A DNA stretch of 20,256 nucleotides from Saccoglossus kowalevskii (GCF_000003605.2 NW_003136331.1:716491-736746), one strand, 5' to 3'. Shown: positions 1-11,099, counted from the first letter of the stretch. The notes: a model not told the origin generated them from the sequence alone. Translations and numbers: made by a program.

Positions 1-2240
1 GAGATATCTTTATTTACCATCCTCGAGAAATGAATGTCATTTATATATCGTCGTAACTACACGGCCACAAAGACATTGTTTAATATTATAGTTGCACGTT
101 ACTTTTAGTAATTTGTATTTGGTTCAGGCATGTTCGAAACTGGAGACGTGTACATTTCGGCTGCGGAATAAACTGCGCACATACACGCAAACGTTATATG
201 TTTCTTTATATATAGTTAACAACATTCAACATGTTAAAATAACATCACAATCCGCACTAACAAGAGAATTGGTAATAATGGGTAGAGCATATTAAACGAT
301 CACTACAAAATAAACTACAAACCTAAAAAAAAAAAAAAAAATGAAAAATCACAGCTTTACAATACTGACAATGTACAATCAAACGTGCTTTGCCTGTCCC
401 GTAATTTTTTTATATATATATTAAAAATATCTAATGTATTGTATGGTGTGTTATATAATATTGGAAAGCGGTTGAAAAGTGAGTTTTATTCAAACAACCA
501 GGTTGATAAAAATATGTCTGGCAGAACGTGTAAATGAAGAATAAGCTGACAATCGTAGTTTGTATTCAGACACACTGACATTCAGTGGACGTGCAATAGT
601 TTGTGTAACATTTAATATTGAACTCGACGTAAAGCTAAGTTGAGTTAGTCTCAGCCATATGTTAAAACCTTTCACCTGACATATTTAACTTCAGGAAACC
701 CATTTTTACGAAATCATTCTTTTCTAATGACATGACAGACATAAAGGTCATCGTTAGCTTCTGAGTGAATGGCTACAAAGAAATTCAATTAATTTAGGTG
801 ATATTTCTGTCGATCTTTATGAGATTCACTTTCACAATTTCGGCGTCGAGGGCGTGGCTATCATGAATTCAAGAAAATATGCAAATTTAGGTAGCAACCA
901 TATACTGACTTGGAGTTATCTAGAATGGGACAGTACTATCAGAGGTCGCTGTTTATATAAATTGTATTATTCTAGGGGTCTGTAACCGGGCGTGCGTTTG
1001 TTTCTTCCAACCACGAATGCGACTAACTAATCACTAATCGTGTTTGGGAACATAATAGTCACGCTTTGCGCCGTGATTGTCATGATTCAAGATGGCGGCC
1101 TTACGGCTGACGGCAACCGGGCAATGAACGGTTGCAAATATGCAAAAGTTTTCAAAAAGTTCGTAATTATTATCCAGCGCCACGCAAACGTGAACATATT
1201 TTGACACTTTCTGTTAATTTCTTGCGACCTTTCATTAGTATTTTTGTCATTTTCTAAAATTGAAATGTGTGGGGAAAATCATTATGATGACACATGTCAC
1301 CTAAAGCTTCGATTCCAAAATTGACGTCAAACTAATCATGTAAATCGATGCCTTGGTGACCTCATAAAGGGGAGTAATATTTATAATAATTTCTTAATTT
1401 CGCTCGTCATTACGGTCTTTAATTTCGAAAACATTTCAAATTTGGAAATAAGCAACGGATTCTTTAAGATATGGTAAATAATTGTCATGCTCGCCATACT
1501 AAAGATCGTGATAAATTAATTGTGTACACAATACAAATGTCCGAGTTTCTTGTCGAAGAATTGCCAATCTCTCATAAAATAGTCATCTTCCGTGGACCAC
1601 TCTGGCTCGCTATGTTAATTATTTGGCCGATGTATAATGTTTTTAACATTTTATCGTCACATTTGACAAATATGAGCATCTTTAATTGTTTTTAAATGGC
1701 GAAATGTTACGAGTATAAACACTTTTTAATTACCGCGTTAAAAACCAGATGAAATGTGAACCATAGATGGCGCCACCCGTCTAATTTTCCACCGCACTGG
1801 CATTAAAATGGCCATACAACCTTAAAAAATATTCCCAATGGACAGAAAAAATGAATTCAAGTAAACCAACAAACAATCATGTCGTTGCTATGCGTTTTGT
1901 TTGATTCAAATGACGAATTACTTTTAGTACTTCGTGTTTTTTCTTGAGACGCAAGACCTTCCAATAAACTGGAAGGGATAAAACATTTAAAAAAAAAAAG
2001 AATTATTTTTTGTGATTGGCTGTTTGAAATTCCAACGAAAAATACAGGTGGTACCTGAACTAGTTTTTGCTTTATGAAACTCTATTGTCCGATGTCAAAT
2101 TTACTCCGCTTCATAAATATAATTGTATTTATTATATATACGTCATAGTTTCCTTGACCGCTATTCGATATATCTCCTTGTCTATAACGTGAATTTGTTT
2201 TGGTAGTTTTTATTGGTGGCGGCTACTCTAACAACAAACG
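1..2240. other. no gene recognised
   Basis: AT-rich intergenic sequence. There is an A17 run at 325-341. An AATAAA on - (484-489) touches the stop of a 61-codon open frame, which is not otherwise gene-like. An AAGATGGCGGC, a YY1-type motif, is at 1089-1099; its ATG opens only 11 codons. No exon with matching splice sites was found. Confidence 0.5.
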
Positions 2241-2306
2241 ATGAGGGCGCTGTTTCTATTGCTTTCGGAATTGTTGAGCATATGCAGCCTTGGGCAGATG
2301 TACGAG
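2241..2306 (+). CDS. putative first coding exon with a signal peptide
   Basis: ATG in AACGATGA context (A at -3) opens 22 codons, MRALFLLLSELLSICSLGQMYE, followed by donor GAG|GTAAAT, phase 0. The peptide has a charged n-region, a Leu-rich core and a good cleavage site after SLG (Ser at -3, Gly at -1). This looks like the start of a secreted or membrane protein. I could not find a convincing phase-0 exon downstream, so the gene is unidentified. Without splicing, the frame runs to a stop after 39 codons, which would be a tiny secreted peptide. Confidence 0.4.
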
Positions 2307-3570
2307 GTAAATACAGCTACTTTCTATACCAAATATCCCTCTGCCCATGAACGTCAATGATGAAAGTATTGGAGAACATTGTCGTCATTGGGATCTTATC
2401 TCCATGGCAACATGGTTCCACTAAAAGACCAAAACATTATTAGACGTAAGTTTGTGATCTAAATGGTTTTATTTTTTCTTGATTCGTCGAAGGCGCTCAA
2501 TATATTGCCTTATCTGCTTACTCGTGGCAATTTCACGGAATAATTTGAACGTGTTCTCGGGGATTTTCACTGGTCAATTTTTTGTGCTTGCACTGGGAGT
2601 GGAATGTAGTATTACTAGTAAATCAGCAGCACCGGGCAGTATCAACGGCACGATAACTGCCAGCCATAATACCAGACGTAACACTATTATTCAGTCATCG
2701 TGTCCTTTAATACCGGGCAACAAATCTTATTTGTAAATTTCAATGGCAGTTAAATCAAACGAGCGTAGTGTGCATCGAGGTCATGGCGTTCTAATGTTAT
2801 TCAAAGTGGTCAACCTCTCGTTCGAATTGTGAAATGTAGAAATATTTATATAGATGAAGAATAGTGATTTTGTATATGTTATCTAAGTACCAGTATTAGT
2901 CACGGTACATTAACACTAGTTTTATATCTGGAGTGTCTGGAGTGACTGACTTGTAAATTATTGTACATGAGTAGTTTGTTGAAATATATTATCCAACAGT
3001 GCGAAATGCACGAATACCAAATAGTTGTAGATCATGTGTTGTTATTGTTTTTCTACTTCAGCAGCCTTTCATAATTTGAATGAAGTGCAAGAAGTGGACC
3101 GCGTACGTGCTGCTTTGATACGTCATGCACACTCAGGGGCAATCGAGTAACATTTGGAGTAATATTTGAACCTTTGACCTCTAAGTAACGCAATGTCACA
3201 ACACCATTGACATTACACAATTGTATTTACCGCCAAGCTTACAAGGATTCTTGGTGTACATGTCTTGAATGTACACCAATAACTGCCAATGAGTGTCTTG
3301 CGGCACCTTTTTAAAAAATAAAATACACGCGGCTTCAAGATTTGATTTTTAATATTATTTTGTACCATACAGTTCCCGATATTGAATGTCACTTGTTGAT
3401 TCTCCTGACTTTTTACAGTGCTACTAGACGGGACATACAATGCATTTTGCCACAAAAATTCCTTTCCATGTTGGGACAACGCAATAAGGCATTGTGGCCA
3501 TATTTCTATCATAATGGCATTACGAAAAGACATTACTCTTTCCCATTGTCAGCAAGTCCCATTTGAACAC
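2307..3570. other. no firm gene; weak exon candidates on +
   Basis: Acceptor-like sites after good pyrimidine tracts occur at 3060 (TTTTTCTACTTCAG) and 3419 (GACTTTTTACAG). The second opens a Cys-containing frame (LLDGTYNAFCHKNSFPCW...) at phase 1 that runs into the SINE fragment. Neither fits the phase 0 donor at 2306. The opposite strand is also open over 3213-3533, so the coding claim is weak. Confidence 0.3.
3251..3279. repeat. perfect 11-bp hairpin
   Basis: TTGGTGTACAT (3251-3261) and ATGTACACCAA (3269-3279) pair perfectly around a 7-base loop. No T run or gene end adjoins it. Purpose unknown. Confidence 0.5.
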
Positions 3571-3695
3571 AAGCATCCGTTAGCAAACGAATCTCGGCAG
3601 TGGATTCAGCCTACTCATCTGGTTATCATGGCACACAATAGTCTAGGGTAGGGGTCGACCTCTTTTTGGTGTTCACCGCCGATTCGAATCGCGTG
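3571..3695 (-). mobile_element. same SINE family, internal fragment
   Basis: On + the block CTAGGGTAGGGGTCGACC then TTTT..TGTTCA, and GTTAG..ACGAATCTC..GC..TGG upstream of it, match the reverse complement of the full SINE. A B-box-like GATTCGAATC is at 3681-3690. The A box and the 3' tail are missing. Confidence 0.6.
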
Positions 3696-3699
3696 TCAT

Positions 3700-5220
3700 G
3701 GACAATTTATTTTACACGCGTTGTACGTGTCTTAAGGAACCAATATTGAACATGACTCAAATAAAGACATGTTAATAAAATTAATAATAATAATAACAAT
3801 GTCGTCTGCCATCAGACACTCACATCCGGGTATTTTAAGACAATGATCTGCGGAAATATAAGCTTTTATGGTATATCAGACATTCAAGACAAATACAACA
3901 AAATATTCACAGTATATGTAAAACAAATTGATAAACAATATTTGAAATAAAATTTTAATTCTGACTGAAAATCTTCTCAGTGTATAACAAAATATATCAC
4001 AAAAAAACATAAAAATATCACAGATGAAAAACAATATAAATTCACTATGCCATTTTACGGACGGTCAAACAGTGTTCTACACTTGGCCGATACAACAACT
4101 CTATTCACTAAACCAACAGATCAAACAAATCAAATTATCAGTCTCTTCCCGGGTACGTTTTCATGATTGTCGCCAATGGTGGCGCTGTTTACGTCAGTTT
4201 GAAGTAACTATCTTTTGCGTTCGTCAAGGATAAGAATATTTGTACGTTCGTTCTTATTTCTCGAACAAAAATTTTGGTTGAACAATTTCTTTAATTCCAT
4301 GGGGCAAATGCATAACTAGTTATATGACAGCTTGTTCCATTAGTGAAGGTGCGACTAAGGTTCCAACGGTCTATGTCCAGGGTACGCCTTGCTCCAACTT
4401 TTGGTGAGAATCACGGTATGATAGAGACCCGATCCCTCAAAACCTCACCCCTTGAAACAAATTTACAAGAAAAACACACCCCTTTTATGGTAAAATGAAT
4501 CTATCTTTGCGACATATCACAGCAAAAATACTATCCCCAAGTTTTAATCCCAAGAACGTCAAAATAGTTTATAGACCCTTCGATTGCCTCGCATACTCGT
4601 TTGTAAGTTTCCTCTAGTGACATACACTCCCGGGGGATGCCAACGGGTTTCCTGGAACTTGGAAAGCACCTATTTTTTTCATAAGAAATTCGACCAAATT
4701 TCAGGCTTAATGTGGCCATTAATGTCACCATTAATGTGCAAACGTAAACACAATTTACAATTATATGCCTTTCCGTCCCAATGTGACCAACAAACCCAGA
4801 ATGAAACAGTCTCGTTTTCAATATATCGCGCCCTCTAGCGACAAAACACCTCACACATGTTGTTTGTTTGTTTTCTTTGCACGGACGAGCTATTTTTTTG
4901 TACCACTCTCGCATAAAATATAGCACTTTCCATGTATAAATCTATAAAAGCCTGTCAGCCCAGCCCGATTCATTAGTCCAATCAATCCCACATAAACCAA
5001 CAAGTACCCCGTCACGGTTGATTGCTGTAATCAAACTGAGGTGGCCCGAAAGTCACTAGGGTTTGGCGTGTAGTTGTCCGCTGTTGAAACATACTGACAA
5101 ATTTGCAATATTTGAATAGACGCAGAGTTACACAATAAAACGACGTGAATGATATCGCCTTCGTCTCTTGTGAGAGCAATCACGCCAGTCTTCGTCGCTA
5201 GAAGACGTCGATATAGTTGC
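3700..5220. other. mostly empty, apart from the 4531-4651 candidate exon
   Basis: AT-rich sequence. A CTATAAAAG on + (4942-4950) looks like a TATA box but no + gene follows it. CGCCCTCTAGCG at about 4829 resembles half of a CTCF-type site. Nothing else supportable. Confidence 0.4.
4531..4651 (-). CDS. possible terminal exon of an unidentified gene
   Basis: Acceptor-like GCTTTCCAAGTTCCAG precedes 39 open codons and a TAG, entering at phase 2. The peptide runs KPVGIPRECMSLEETYKRVC and then EAIEGSINYFDVLGIKTWG. It has ordinary amphipathic composition, unlike the low-complexity shadows around it. No homology is recognised and no AATAAA lies close downstream. The frame stays open further upstream, to 4926, so the exon could begin earlier. 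Confidence 0.25.
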
Positions 5221-5236
5221 CATGACCAACCCACCT

Positions 5237-5262
5237 TTTATTGTACCATGCCCTGTTTTAAT
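5237..5262 (-). terminator. candidate poly(A) signals for the EF-hand gene
   Basis: On the - strand an ATTAAA (5257-5262) is followed by AATAAA (5237-5242), about 630-650 nt past the TAA at 5887. No AATAAA lies nearer, so a 3' UTR of about 0.65 kb is inferred. Nothing else between 5243 and 5886 looks coding. Confidence 0.35.
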
Positions 5263-5670
5263 GAGTTTTCGTCTAAATTCATATCCGAATTGCATTAATT
5301 GTTATAGCCACAGGTTGCAATGTTTTCTCAGTCAGATCGTGCTCGTATCCGGTGATAATAACTAGTAGTAACTTTAGTAGTTTCTAGTTTCATTTAGTAC
5401 CGCGACTGTACCGTGAATGTAGATGGACAATGCCCGCAGCTGCAAATAATAGTTAACCATGTTTCTTTTATCGGAGCATCCGTTCATCTACACCATTAAG
5501 TGACATGTATTTACGGTGAATAAATTCGTTTGAGCCATCACATTGACTTGAATATAATGATTTTAACACCACCTCCACCTCGTCCGCACCCAAGCAGATC
5601 ATAGGGTCGCCACCATCCTTGTGTGCTGATAATAATCTAAACTTACGTTGTACTCGTTTCGGGCTCGGCC

Positions 5671-5678
5671 TATTTATA
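5671..5678 (-). promoter_or_regulatory. possible TATA box on - strand
   Basis: TATAAATA on -, flanked by GC-rich sequence (GAGCTG before, GGCCGAGCCC after), is a strong match to a core promoter. No convincing gene starts downstream on -. It lies within the inferred 3' UTR of the EF-hand gene, so it may be chance. Confidence 0.2.
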
Positions 5679-5886
5679 CAGCTCGGCGCTAAATGTTAAA
5701 CCATTGAATCGGTCTCTGTATCCCGCTATGTGTTACTAATCTCAGCAGTTTGGTAATTTGACAACACGTTGCCAATGTATGCAGTATTGAAGTGATTTCC
5801 CAAATAGATTATTGACAGATGCGATGCATGCGGTAAAAAAACGTGCAGCCTTTCTTATCTGTCCACTGATCATAAACAGTCCAAGT

Positions 5887-6098
5887 TTAACTTCTCATAA
5901 TTTTAACGAATTCCCCATAATCGATTTCTCCGTCTCCGTTTTCATCAACAAGTTCGACCATTTCCTGTATATCATCTTCCGTTAGGTCTTCTCCCAGTCG
6001 CTTCACCACCTCCCTGAGTTCTTCTGCGCTGATTGTGCCACTGCCATCAATGTCCATAGCGCGGAAAGCCTCGTAGATTTCTTGTTCAGAAATACGCT
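5887..6098 (-). CDS. EF-hand gene, terminal exon (two EF-hands)
   Basis: Coding part of the last exon. The acceptor is TATTTGATTTAG, and AG completes a Glu codon with the G from exon 1. It encodes [11 protein letters not shown], an EF-hand loop, the linker helix [20 protein letters not shown], the second loop, and ends FVKIMRS then TAA. Similarity to the calmodulin C-lobe (EEEIREAF...ELRHVM...LTDEEVDEM...YEEFVQMM) is clear across the exon. Confidence 0.92.
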
Positions 6099-9000
6099 CT
6101 AAATCAAATAGAATAATACAAATCATATTAACATAAGGAAAATATAACCTATTGATATTCAAATTATAAAGCATATCATGTCGAGAATATATCAATATGT
6201 TTCTGTTGTGACCCGTATATTAACTTATAATATTTGTATACGCATGTCCATGCACGCACGAGTGTGTGTTACCGTGCCTCAAACAAAACAAGGAAAACTC
6301 CGCAGTTAGCAGTCGCAGGAGAGGGCATGGGAAACGACAATTATTCGCGTATGTATGTTGCATTGATATTTATATTAGACTATTGACCACATGGGATATA
6401 ATTGGACAGTTACATTACTTGTCCAAATGATTGTCTAAATTGGATTTAAGGCCCGATAGAAAATGCAACTTTGGTTTATTTTCTCCCATAGACAGCCTGG
6501 CCAAAATATTTGCATATCTGATATTCTTCGTCATAGTTGTGCAGAAGAAATTTGATGAGCGTTCGTAAGTTGAATATTTTTTACCCTTAATTATTGAAAT
6601 GTACTTATGTTGAAATGGTCTTATGTTGTAGTTTCATTTTTCACAAGTATGCAAGTTATTTGTTTGGTTTGGTTAATTTTCCCCCATGGTCAAATATCTT
6701 TTTTCATCAATGCGTAGGAAATTTATGCAATTGAGTTGTTCATGGAGACGTTACGTAATTTGTGCAAATTTTAGTGCATGGGTTAATGCAAAACGATCAT
6801 AGCTAAAGCGGTCTTAAATTTAGAAAACTTTTAGTTTAATTCGATATTTGTTTGTGTTTATTTAATAATCCTAAACATATTGTTCTTCAGATCCCTGCTC
6901 ACTGTCTCGTATACTTCCTACGTCATTAACCGAGGCGTGAATACGACTACATTACCACCATTAAAAATTCAGACAAAATTGTTGTCAGACGTCACAGAAT
7001 CATTGTACAAACTGCACGCCATTATAACATCAACAACAAACTGAGTGACAGCAAATGTAACAACAGTTTGTTTTGCCCGTCCCATTCCTGTGAGAGTGCA
7101 ATAAACATCGAGTCGACAATGGGTCGTCAGAAAATAACCAAAGTTCAAAACGAAATAAATGGTCATTGTATTTCGAAATACATATTGTTGTGATTGGTGT
7201 GAGATAGACGTGCGTTACCCGTGGTATGCGAACAACATGTGATTTCACCTCTATTTGTATCAACAATATATATCCTTCAACAAGGAGTATTGTAGTCGCA
7301 CAATTAAGCAGTTACACGTGGGACTACCTGGCATGGTTGCGTTGTTACCGATTACCATGGACATCTATGCAACTGAAGTCAATGCAATCACGATTCCTCT
7401 ATCAGAAACTATTCGCTCATGTAACACCGACAAAGCATGTATGTAATCGCTTTAACCTTCGCCGACTTGCATATCAAATGAAAAATGACGGCACTCTCGC
7501 AAAATATAACGTTTTAATGATATTTGAAGGTACACGAGAACGTTAAACGATTAAGTAAACAGGAAAGACGGTGTACACATAAATATTTACAGTTTCAAAA
7601 ATTGTTCCCTAATAAGGTCATGTGTGGACACGTGCTCTTTACGAATCACATCACATCACTAACAAAGCATTACATCCTGGAATGTTATGAATACGTCTAG
7701 GTTATAAAATGACACGTCCTTTCAAGATCAGCTGACAAAGCCCTGTTCTAACCATGGAAGGTACTAACGTACCTGAAAGTACCTTCCATGTTCTAACTAA
7801 CTTCTCTCAATTTATACAGAAAATATAAATCGTGAATCCGGCGATCTGATTAGTGGAGGGCGCATAGCCATGTTAAAAGTATGATTCAGTCCCTCAATAC
7901 CTGGAATACGGTGTTCAGTTACACTAACTTGAAATGTGGTTGAATTTGACACTTGCGTAGATATATTTTACCTGAGATTATATTAATTTTAGCCTTGGTT
8001 TATCAAGGACCGGTTGAAAACCTTAACGAAATAGTTTTAGTTGATTTTTGAAGTGTCTACTCGTCCACGTCCGCATTTTCGATCTGTGGGTGACTCACTA
8101 ATCTCCGCCTGTTGGTGTCACACGACCAACGTTTCAAAACGTAGGTTTGAAAATATATATGTATATGCACAGTCCTTTATATGTCACTGCTTCTCTCAAT
8201 CTCAATGTCACAATTAAATATTTGTACTCGTGTATTTGTTCCTACTGTCACTACATATGATAATCGCTGCAACAGCACTTGTCATAGTCAAGTGTCGAGT
8301 CTTTGTTCCCACGTACATTGCATTATTCCGGTTACGGTGCAAGGTGGACACGGTTGGGATTTCATAGATGGGTGTACCCCCAATTGAAGTTGAATAGTAC
8401 ATAACAATTTTACAACAGTCAAAAGTGTTAACTATTTTTGTTAAAAGAATCGAACTCCAATTGAGGAGAGAATAACACCATTTCAGCATGCGAACCGAGA
8501 CAGCTGTGGCACGTAAACTGGAAACAATTGTCAACTTTATCTTGTTTACTCTTTATTAACTCTCCATATTGAAACTTGCTTCTATGACTGGGTAAATATA
8601 GCGAAATAATACATCTTTCCGCCCTCTGGCGATGGGTGTTTCTGTGACGTAATGGGTTACAGAAAAACTTTTCATATCGTCGACATTGATTGTTTTAATA
8701 TGTAGCCGTATTTCAATAAAAAAAAAAGTTTGTGAGATTCACGATTTTCTCAATGACGAACTGCACGACCAAAGCCTATTTTGATGACATTGCGTAATCC
8801 ATCTGCGACATTAGTGCTAACTGACAATAGTGGCCCGTGGCACCCATCAAAAAGTGCATGCACCCATTTAAAGTGTATGCTCGTCGCCCTTAGATTGACC
8901 TAGGAACGTCTTAGCCGGTGACGAGTATCAATATGTTAACCAATAACAGCTCTTTTTTTTTTTATTAAAGTACAATACATTGGTTTTAACTTTTTGGTAT

Positions 9001-9868
9001 TATTGATATATCTAATTCTTTAAAAAAAAACTCACGAAGTGATTGTAATATTTATAAATAAAAACCAAATATACAATAAAAAGCTATTTAAAGCACTTTT
9101 TTATCGCCAATACTGACTTGAACTTTGAATAAAAGGTAAGCCTGTTTCACGTAAAATTTTATTGGCCATTCATAAAACTCAAGAAAGAAGTTGAAGTTGT
9201 CTGAGCTTATTAGCAATGTAGATTATCGGCACATTTGTTGCCGCTAAATTTAGTCTGTTTACAACCGATGGCCGTTATGAAATGTACTAGACTAAGTATT
9301 GCATGTTAGAGATCTACTATTGTCGTGCTTTATTTCACGATTCGAAGCTGCTTATTTATTACCGAATAAAAGAAAACTGGATTTCGTTGCATGGATATTA
9401 TATGTAATGAGAAAAAATCTACTTTCGATTGTGGAATATTTTTTTCAAATATTATTTGCGCCAGACATTGTCAGTATTGCAAATTAATTAATGTCCCATC
9501 CCGATCTCTACCAGACCATGTAAAACTCATCCACCTGCTGACGGACCTTAACAAGGGCTCAACGAAAGTCGCATCTTTCAGTGATATGAATCCTATAGGC
9601 TTTGGGCTGCCTCGTATTATAGAAAATCAACCACTCTCTCATTATTGGTGTTCAACCCCTAGGTAGGATCTGAACGTTTAGCGATCATGGATATTGATTG
9701 TTGAGCTTATCTCGCGTGTCAAGTTGGTGAAAACATTGAGTCTATGAAAGAATTTACGACTTTTAAAACACAATAAGACAAATCAGAATGCAATATATGG
9801 TGAGACTTCATTAATCTAAAAAAAATATACTTACCATCAGGTGGTTCAGAACTACCTCCACAGCCCAT
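5887..9868 (-). CDS. small two-EF-hand calcium-binding protein with an MGC acylation-type N-terminus (two exons)
   Basis: Spliced CDS complement(join(5887-6098, 9835-9868)), 246 nt including TAA, 81 residues. Residues 1-11 are [11 protein letters not shown]. Gly2 with Ser6 fits N-myristoylation and Cys3 fits palmitoylation, which would tether the protein to membrane. Two calmodulin-like EF-hands follow. The first loop, [12 protein letters not shown], has Asp, Asp, Ser and Glu at positions 1, 3, 5 and 12. The second, [12 protein letters not shown], has Asp, Asn, Asp and Glu. All key ligands are present, so both should bind calcium. Calmodulin has four EF-hands, so this matches one C-lobe. The 3.7-kb intron is phase 1 on both sides (GATG|GTAAGT, TTTAG|AGCG). 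An internal symmetric exon with more EF-hands cannot be excluded; I saw none. Confidence 0.68.
7753..7790. repeat. perfect 13-bp inverted repeat flanked by 8-bp direct repeats
   Basis: CATGGAAGGTACT (7753-7765) is perfectly inverted at 7778-7790. The 8-bp GTTCTAAC lies directly before (7745-7752) and again at 7790-7797. The arrangement looks like a very short inverted-repeat insertion with an 8-bp target duplication. Confidence 0.6.
8840..8878 (+). repeat. short tandem duplication
   Basis: GCACCCATCAAAAAGTGCAT is followed at once by GCACCCATTTAAAGTGTAT, a two-copy repeat of about 20 bp with a few differences. Confidence 0.5.
9475..9693 (-). mobile_element. same SINE family, 5'-truncated copy in the EF-hand intron
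   Basis: Read on -, it matches the SINE at 17998-18358 across the B-box region (GTTCAGATCC), the CACTGAAAGATGCGACTTTC region, GTTAAGG..CGTCAGCAGGTG and part of the 3' body. The A box is not recognisable. Identity by eye is roughly 65-70%, so this is an old insertion. Confidence 0.6.
9835..9868 (-). CDS. EF-hand gene, first coding exon ([11 protein letters not shown])
   Basis: The ATG lies in CAATAATGGG context (A at -3, G at +4). Eleven codons plus one base are followed by the consensus donor GTAAGTA. Phase 1 matches the acceptor of the EF-hand exon. The MGC start with Ser at position 6 is a dual-acylation signature. The exon is tiny, so the link rests on donor quality, phase and the biological sense of the N-terminus. 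Confidence 0.6.
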
Positions 9869-10374
9869 TATTGAGTTAAAATAAAAACAGACGGTGCAAA
9901 AGTTACCACAAGTACCCGATCATTCCGGGTGTTCCAGTCGAAGAATAAGCTGCTTGTACCGAGTTGACACTCACCGTGCACTCACACACGTCTTTTAAGT
10001 TCTGACACTATCGTTTGTTCTATTTTAACAATATTTACCAACTAGGGCGTCTTGCCGACACTCTTCAACCATTGTATAGATAACAAAGAACACTGCCCTC
10101 TATTTAAATCAAAATAAGCGTTGTCTTGACAGCGCCGGTTCATTTAGTCGTGTAAATAGACCATTTAATACCTTTCAATAAAAAGATCTCACACAAAAAA
10201 AATCGGCGTTAGTTGCACGTGTGGTGTGACGTCACGGGGTCGGCTGCTTCAAGTTAGTGGAGGTAGTAAACAACACACAATCGAACAATGTTAATACCTA
10301 CGCTAAGAAGATTGTCTTTTTTAGCTCCATGGTGTTAGCTAGCGTTAGTCTGATACTAATAGTTTGTTCACAGG
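9869..10374. other. 5' flank / UTR of the EF-hand gene
   Basis: Holds the 5' UTR and presumed promoter on -, including the E-box/CRE pair. No canonical TATA box and no coding segment were recognised. An A run at 10194-10201 lies just before the CRE on the + strand. Confidence 0.4.
10216..10234. promoter_or_regulatory. E-box CACGTG next to a full CRE palindrome TGACGTCA
   Basis: CACGTG (10216-10221) and TGACGTCA (10227-10234) are five bases apart, about 350 bp upstream of the EF-hand ATG on the - strand. These are consensus sites for bHLH-ZIP and CREB/ATF factors. The position fits a promoter-proximal element of that gene, but the transcription start is not visible. Both sites are palindromic, so strand is not informative. 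Confidence 0.4.
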
Positions 10375-10640
10375 ATAACTAAAAACGTTATTGATGGATT
10401 CTCATTAAATTTGTAGAAGTTATTAAATTCTGTTATCGATACGGGTACGGCCATTATGGATACAGCATTTTCAGGAACGATCTTTCATTTATGACTAAAA
10501 AAGTTATGATGATGGATTCTCATGAAATTAGAGGGAGTAATCGATTAGATTGATTGGATTTCGGTACAAATGTGGATACAGTCGCTATGGTAACAGCAAT
10601 TTTGGAAATGATTTTTGTATTTATAACTCAAAAAAAAAAA
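10375..10640 (+). repeat. diverged tandem repeat, units of about 116-130 bp
   Basis: Unit starts AT(A/G)ACTxAAAAA fall at 10375, 10491 and 10621. GATGGATTCTCAT recurs at 10393 and 10511. (T/G)GGATACAG and AACAGCA/ACAGCATTTT recur 115 bp or so apart. The units differ at many positions, so duplication is old. Function unknown; probably part of a dispersed element. Confidence 0.55.
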
Positions 10641-11099
10641 AACGATTAGATTTTGGTAGAGATTAAGATATGTCAGATTTTTTTTTTCAATTTCCAGAAT
10701 GCACAATCCATTAAATGTTGGTAGAAATGTGGGCCTGGTTGCCGTATATAGGTGTAAGTGTAGGAATAACCCGACGGGACATATGGGTGTAGTGAGAGCG
10801 TAGCCCGGGACAATTTCCTGGTGACCCGTCACATGTTAGCTAGCTGTTTTAATTTAAGATTTGAAGTAATAACCAAGGTTTGCACCATTTCCCATCAAAA
10901 AATCATTCTTTTATTTCCGCCATCTGTTGACGCTGAACACTCAGAAGCCACCATGACCTCACCTCCTTTACGATCCAACTTCTTAAAAAAATACCACCAC
11001 CCGCTCACCTTCACAGTGAAACTTACAGGTCAAATGCTCTAAAGTTTGCAGCGGGAAATTATGGCCAGTGATACCATGGCTTATCTCTCATTAATGTAA

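Larger units (their letters stand above)
6099..9474. other. most of the EF-hand gene intron
   Basis: No further EF-hand exon was seen on - by eye. It holds the 7753-7790 palindromic insertion and the 8840 duplication; a decayed SINE begins at 9475. Open frames near 7226-7546 lack convincing splice sites at both ends. Confidence 0.45.

Noticed and set aside
490-675. - strand frame whose stop overlaps AATAAA
   Set aside because: The AATAAA is real but the peptide is Ser/Leu-rich with no good acceptor; not supportable as a terminal exon.
2479-2736. 85-codon + frame with hydrophobic segments
   Set aside because: It starts at TTG, has no splice context, and the opposite strand gives an equally hydrophobic frame; likely chance.
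3213-3533. 106-codon - frame
   Set aside because: Crosses the 3251-3279 hairpin, overlaps an open + frame with a better acceptor, and shows no recognisable family.
4942-4950. CTATAAAAG as a + strand TATA box
   Set aside because: No + strand ORF, exon or initiator follows within a plausible distance.
5128-5223. 31-codon - ORF starting MATISTSSSDEDW in good start context
   Set aside because: Ends in an Arg/His-rich run and a stop with no usable donor; it overlaps a longer frame and sits past the EF-hand gene's poly(A) signals. Not enough to call a gene.
7226-7546. Two overlapping + frames with a GTATGT donor-like site at 7439
   Set aside because: No good acceptor matches either frame; the overlap of frames and low complexity suggest chance.
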